Part shown: one piece after another, positions 61,601-64,000 of the stretch
How the letters are laid out: every line of letters starts with the position of its first letter
How positions within the stretch are numbered: the stretch's first letter is position 1
Source of the DNA: Guillardia theta CCMP2712
Lineage: Eukaryota > Cryptophyceae > Pyrenomonadales > Geminigeraceae
Direction: 5' to 3'
Length of the DNA: 64,000 bases
NCBI RefSeq assembly: GCF_000315625.1
Contig: NW_005434637.1
Location: forward strand, 567,013 to 631,012
The notes under the pieces: model-generated
What the model was told of the DNA's origin: nothing
Seen by the model: the letters and a program-made list of their open reading frames with translations, nothing else
Databases searched by the model: none
Translations under genes and position numbers: made by a program

Positions 61601-64000
61601 CGTAGGCAGCTCCTGCAGCTACGGTCCCTACCAAGCTTCCCGATGTAACAGATACCCGTAGCTCCTTCCCGATTCCTTGCGCTTGCTTGCATGCTACCAT
61701 CGAGTCCGATACCCACTCGGTGCCCTCGCAGCTCGATATCCACACCCGGCCCATTGCACTCATGTCTGCTACTCCTATGCCGTACCCTTCAAGCCTGACC
61801 TCGCCCCCACCTACAGCTGGTCCTGGAGGTCCCTGCTCGAGTGCTGGTCGTAGATGAGGGACGCTGTACGTGACGGCTTCCGTCCTGGTTCCGACTATCT
61901 CTCCCACGGTGACACCGATGCGCAATGAGCCGCCCACCCCATCAGCCATTCGACAAGCCAAAGCTGTGCTCGATGTCCACATGCTCGCTTCGCATGCACT
62001 GGATCCTGTACGGATAGTTGCCGAAGAGTCATATCCGTCAAACCAACCGAAAATGCTCAGCTGTACCCTTGTCAGGTTCGTCCAGTTAGACATATTCGTG
62101 AAGTGCGAGGCCGTCATGTTCAAGTAGGTCCCATTCGAAACATTGCTTGCGAGTTGTTGAAATGCGATATATTTGTAAGGTTAGAGCAAATTGATTGGTT
62201 CAGGAATTGCACTGGCATAGACACCGGTACCAAATAAGATTCCAACACACCAAGGAGATTTGCATCATTCGTACCCCTTGGATTAAATGAACTTGGGGTT
62301 TCCAGTATGTATGAATTAAATGTCTTATGAAGGACAGCTGATCGTATTCGCTCTATTTGAGCTGTATCGTATGACAACATTTCCGTCGAAGATGAGCTTA
62401 GTAAGCTCGATGTGATCACAAGATTCAGAGACGATCCAACAGAAGATGCTCCTCTACAAGAGATTGATGAATCAGAATACCACTGAGTAAAAAGCGAGCG
62501 AGAGGAAGAAATGCGCACAGCCATCGACGTCGTTGCACTATCAAAGAGTCCATGTATGTGCAATTTACTTGATTTCCAATCCGCCACGAAATTCGATTTG
62601 ATTGAGCTCGATATTGAGAGCTTGTCATATGAGTAGACTTCTGATACGCTACTAACTAACGCTGAGGCTGTCAGTGACATCTGAACGCTTGATCCTCCAC
62701 CTCTTGGAACAGTACATAGAATAGAAGTGCTGGAAGTCCATTCTGATTGCTCACACGCTGTCAATCCCAATCTTAACGCAGGACTAAAAAGATGTGAGGA
62801 CAAATTATATGCAGGATATTCAATAGAGAACGACCCTTGATGGCGATTTGTCATGCTTTGAGGTGTCCGAAGTTGAAAAGCGTCGAATGAAACCGCTGCT
62901 TCTGACGTCCCGGTCAGTCTTCTCAACGTGACAGCAATGGATTGTGAGCCTCCATACCCCGCAGGGGCTTTGCAGGTAATGAAGGAATCACTAGACCAGA
63001 TTGTTGCTTCACAAGCTGTGTAACCAACACTGGATCGAACTGAGAAATCTGCAAGACCAAAACCTAGGCCCAAAACGACAACTGAATGATGTTCACTTCC
63101 ACCGAAATTGTACATAAATCGATCATCGGGAGGATGCTGGTTCGCGATAGCTTGTGTTGAGTTCAACAAACACAAGTCAGCTAGACTTTCTGCAAGCTTT
63201 GACCGTGCACAACCAGCATCAAGCATACATTGGAAATAAGATATATCGCATTCACAGGCGCTCCTGATACCGTCCGTTCTACAAGAAGAAAATCGTGTAC
63301 TGCATAGCAGTGCCATTGGCTGGAAGCAACCTACACTTATGTTTGGAGCTAAATCCAAACAAAATGGATGAGTTCTTAGGTCGTAACAATCGCAACTCCC
63401 GTCAAAATTACACCTTCCATTGCCATTACAAGTGACGGAATCTACACAATATGAGGTACAATTCCCTCCATAGTATCCAGCAGAGCATGATTGACAGGTC
63501 TGCCCAATAAAGTTGCCTTCGCATTGGCATGATCCATCAAACAAACAGGTTCCATGCCCTGAACATGTGTGTGTCGAGTCACAGAATACATCGCATGATG
63601 AACCAAAAAGGTTCAAATCACAAACATCGCAGCGCTGCCCAGTGAAATTTTCATTGCAGGTGCAGGATCCATCAAAGTCACACGATCCATGACCAGAACA
63701 ATTCAAAACAGGGTCACACATGACATCACAATACGCTCCAACGAAACCATTTGCGCAAACTCCACAATCCAAACCAGTATATCCCTGCTTGCACTCGCAG
63801 CTCCCATCCTCCTGACACCGCCCGTGCCCCGAGCAGTCCTTGTCCTCCTCGCACCGTACCTCGCACTGCTCCCCGTACCCTCCCGTGCACATGCTGCACC
63901 GCTCTCCTCCCCACCCGCCCTCGCAGGCGCAGCTCCCGTCTCCTTGGCATGTCCCGTGCCCCGAGCAGGTCTCGCCCTCCTCGCAGTACGCCTTGCACTT
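40662..64000 (-). CDS. Giant polycystin-1/REJ-like receptor with discoidin tail, 5' end beyond window
   Basis: Over 7,500 residues are in the window. Exons join in phase over introns at about 41080-41120, 43775-43817, 44033-44090, 44530-44580, 44620-44670, 50500-50555, 50930-50975, 51065-51112 and 52256-52308. One exon exceeds 9.8 kb. Order from the N-terminal side: EGF-like CSGHG repeats; Cys modules; IPT-like modules (to about 56700); a C-type-lectin-like stretch (about 56200-56560); some 23 filamin-type repeats marked by RD-x-[FY]-GN (about 56050-48080); REJ/PKD region (LDASDSYDP near 47040); GPS motif (45130-45246). Five membrane segments follow, with polycystin-1-like links (LSRTQMLTCFF, GVLASLITVPTTVFFIMLFK, LPSWVGVFAYILS). 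PLAT and the last six segments of polycystin-1 are absent. The tail has an IQ-like motif (VIQGFYRDYRF) and three discoidin-like domains. It is probably a surface adhesion or mechanosensing receptor. A frame break lies at about 62147. Confidence 0.85.
40855..43330 (-). other. Three discoidin-like domains and an IQ-like motif in the cytoplasmic tail
   Basis: Each domain starts with a G-[VL]-[FLM]-x-[YW] strand such as GVMYYLGTRT or GLLHWIGTNG. Each continues with a SW-[IL]-x-[IFV]-x-[FL]-G strand, a W-x-[FL/I]-Q-[GA]-S-x-D-x-x-W strand and FR-[YV]-[FL]-RI-type strands ending in ELFGR or ELYGK. They lie at about 42840-43330, 41500-42040 and 40855-41390. An IQ-like helix (about 42770-42820) follows the first. 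The domain family is that of F5/8C-like sandwiches in some intracellular proteins (BTBD9/HECTD1 kind). With five membrane passes after the extracellular GPS, the tail should face the cytosol. Confidence 0.7.
45130..45246 (-). other. GPS autoproteolysis motif of the giant receptor
   Basis: The coded sequence CTFWDANKKDWSSRGC followed by CECFHLTDFTS has the four conserved Cys, both Trp and the His-Leu-Thr of a GPS site, where GAIN-type domains cleave themselves between Leu and Thr. It sits about 60 residues before the first membrane helix (about 44992-45051), exactly as in polycystin-1 and REJ proteins. The cleavage residues HLT are intact, so self-cleavage is plausible. Confidence 0.88.
59376..60785 (-). 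repeat. Tandem repeat unit 1 of about 1.4 kb inside the giant receptor gene
   Basis: Unit 1 of a two-unit direct tandem repeat. Its first 79 bases (59376-59454) match 60786-60864. After about 75 diverged bases, 59530-60730 matches 60946-62146 (1,201 bases) with no difference that I can see. The offset grows from 1,410 to 1,416 bases, so the frame is kept. The unit encodes several IPT-like modules with cores ACEATSWTSDSAVAC and CEGTEWVSDSMVAC, and a Cys module. Confidence 0.92.
60786..62146 (-). repeat. Tandem repeat unit 2 of about 1.4 kb inside the giant receptor gene
   Basis: Second unit, matching the first as described there. Its right edge at 62146 coincides with a break of the reading frame: the upstream frame (62147-64000) continues only about 27 bases into the unit before a stop, and the unit's own frame is open from there down to 52256. 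Codons in the unit are GC-rich compared with the flanking exon. Confidence 0.92.

Noticed and set aside
62147-62290. An intron to explain the frame break in the receptor gene
   Set aside because: A branch-point-like CTAAC and an AG (near 62147) exist, but every upstream GT I tried gives the wrong phase for the repeat's frame.

Overview
This is a stretch of eukaryotic nuclear DNA. Most genes are cut by short GT-AG introns of about 40-80 bases, and both strands are densely coding. Recognisable products include an XRCC4-like end-joining factor, a DNA polymerase delta-type catalytic subunit, a MEF2/SRF-type MADS-box protein, hypoxanthine phosphoribosyltransferase and a polycystin-1/REJ-type receptor. 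Together these suggest a free-living protist, probably a microalga. A cryptophyte such as Guillardia is my best guess, but that is inference and no marker gene in the window proves it. I see no tRNA, rRNA, CRISPR array or recognisable transposase or reverse transcriptase.

Layout. 1-1418 (-): secreted EF-hand protein, running off the left edge. 2358-3252 (+): XRCC4-like protein. 3356-5219 (-) and 5611-7068 (+): two unidentified multi-exon genes. 7416-12714 (-): DNA polymerase delta-like subunit with a long N-terminal extension and a damaged proofreading site. 12918-14640: a repeat island with very GC-rich blocks and a 0.25 kb direct repeat. 14923-17493 (+): single-pass membrane protein. 17962-18641 (+): small unidentified protein. 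18831-25596 (-): very large TPR protein. 26063-36999 (+): giant, essentially intron-free secreted or surface protein. 37266-38303 (+): MADS-box gene. 38518-39498 (-): HPRT. 40662-64000 (-): giant polycystin-1-like receptor, over 7,500 residues inside the window, whose 5' end lies beyond the right edge.

The two giants are the centre of interest. Both carry many copies of a divergent IPT/TIG-like module marked by a Cys-Glu-x-Thr-x-Trp-x-Ser-Asp-Ser core. In both, some modules are written in strikingly GC-rich codons and are nearly identical to each other, as expected for recent duplication or GC-biased gene conversion. In both, the reading frame breaks exactly at the edge of such a block. The minus-strand giant runs EGF-like repeats, a four-fold Cys module, IPT-like modules, a lectin-like module, about 23 filamin-type repeats, a REJ region, a GPS motif and five polycystin-1-like membrane segments. 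It then ends in an IQ-like motif and three discoidin-like domains in place of PLAT and the channel-like last six segments. XRCC4 and the polymerase delta-like protein both point to DNA repair or replication, but their closeness need not be functional.
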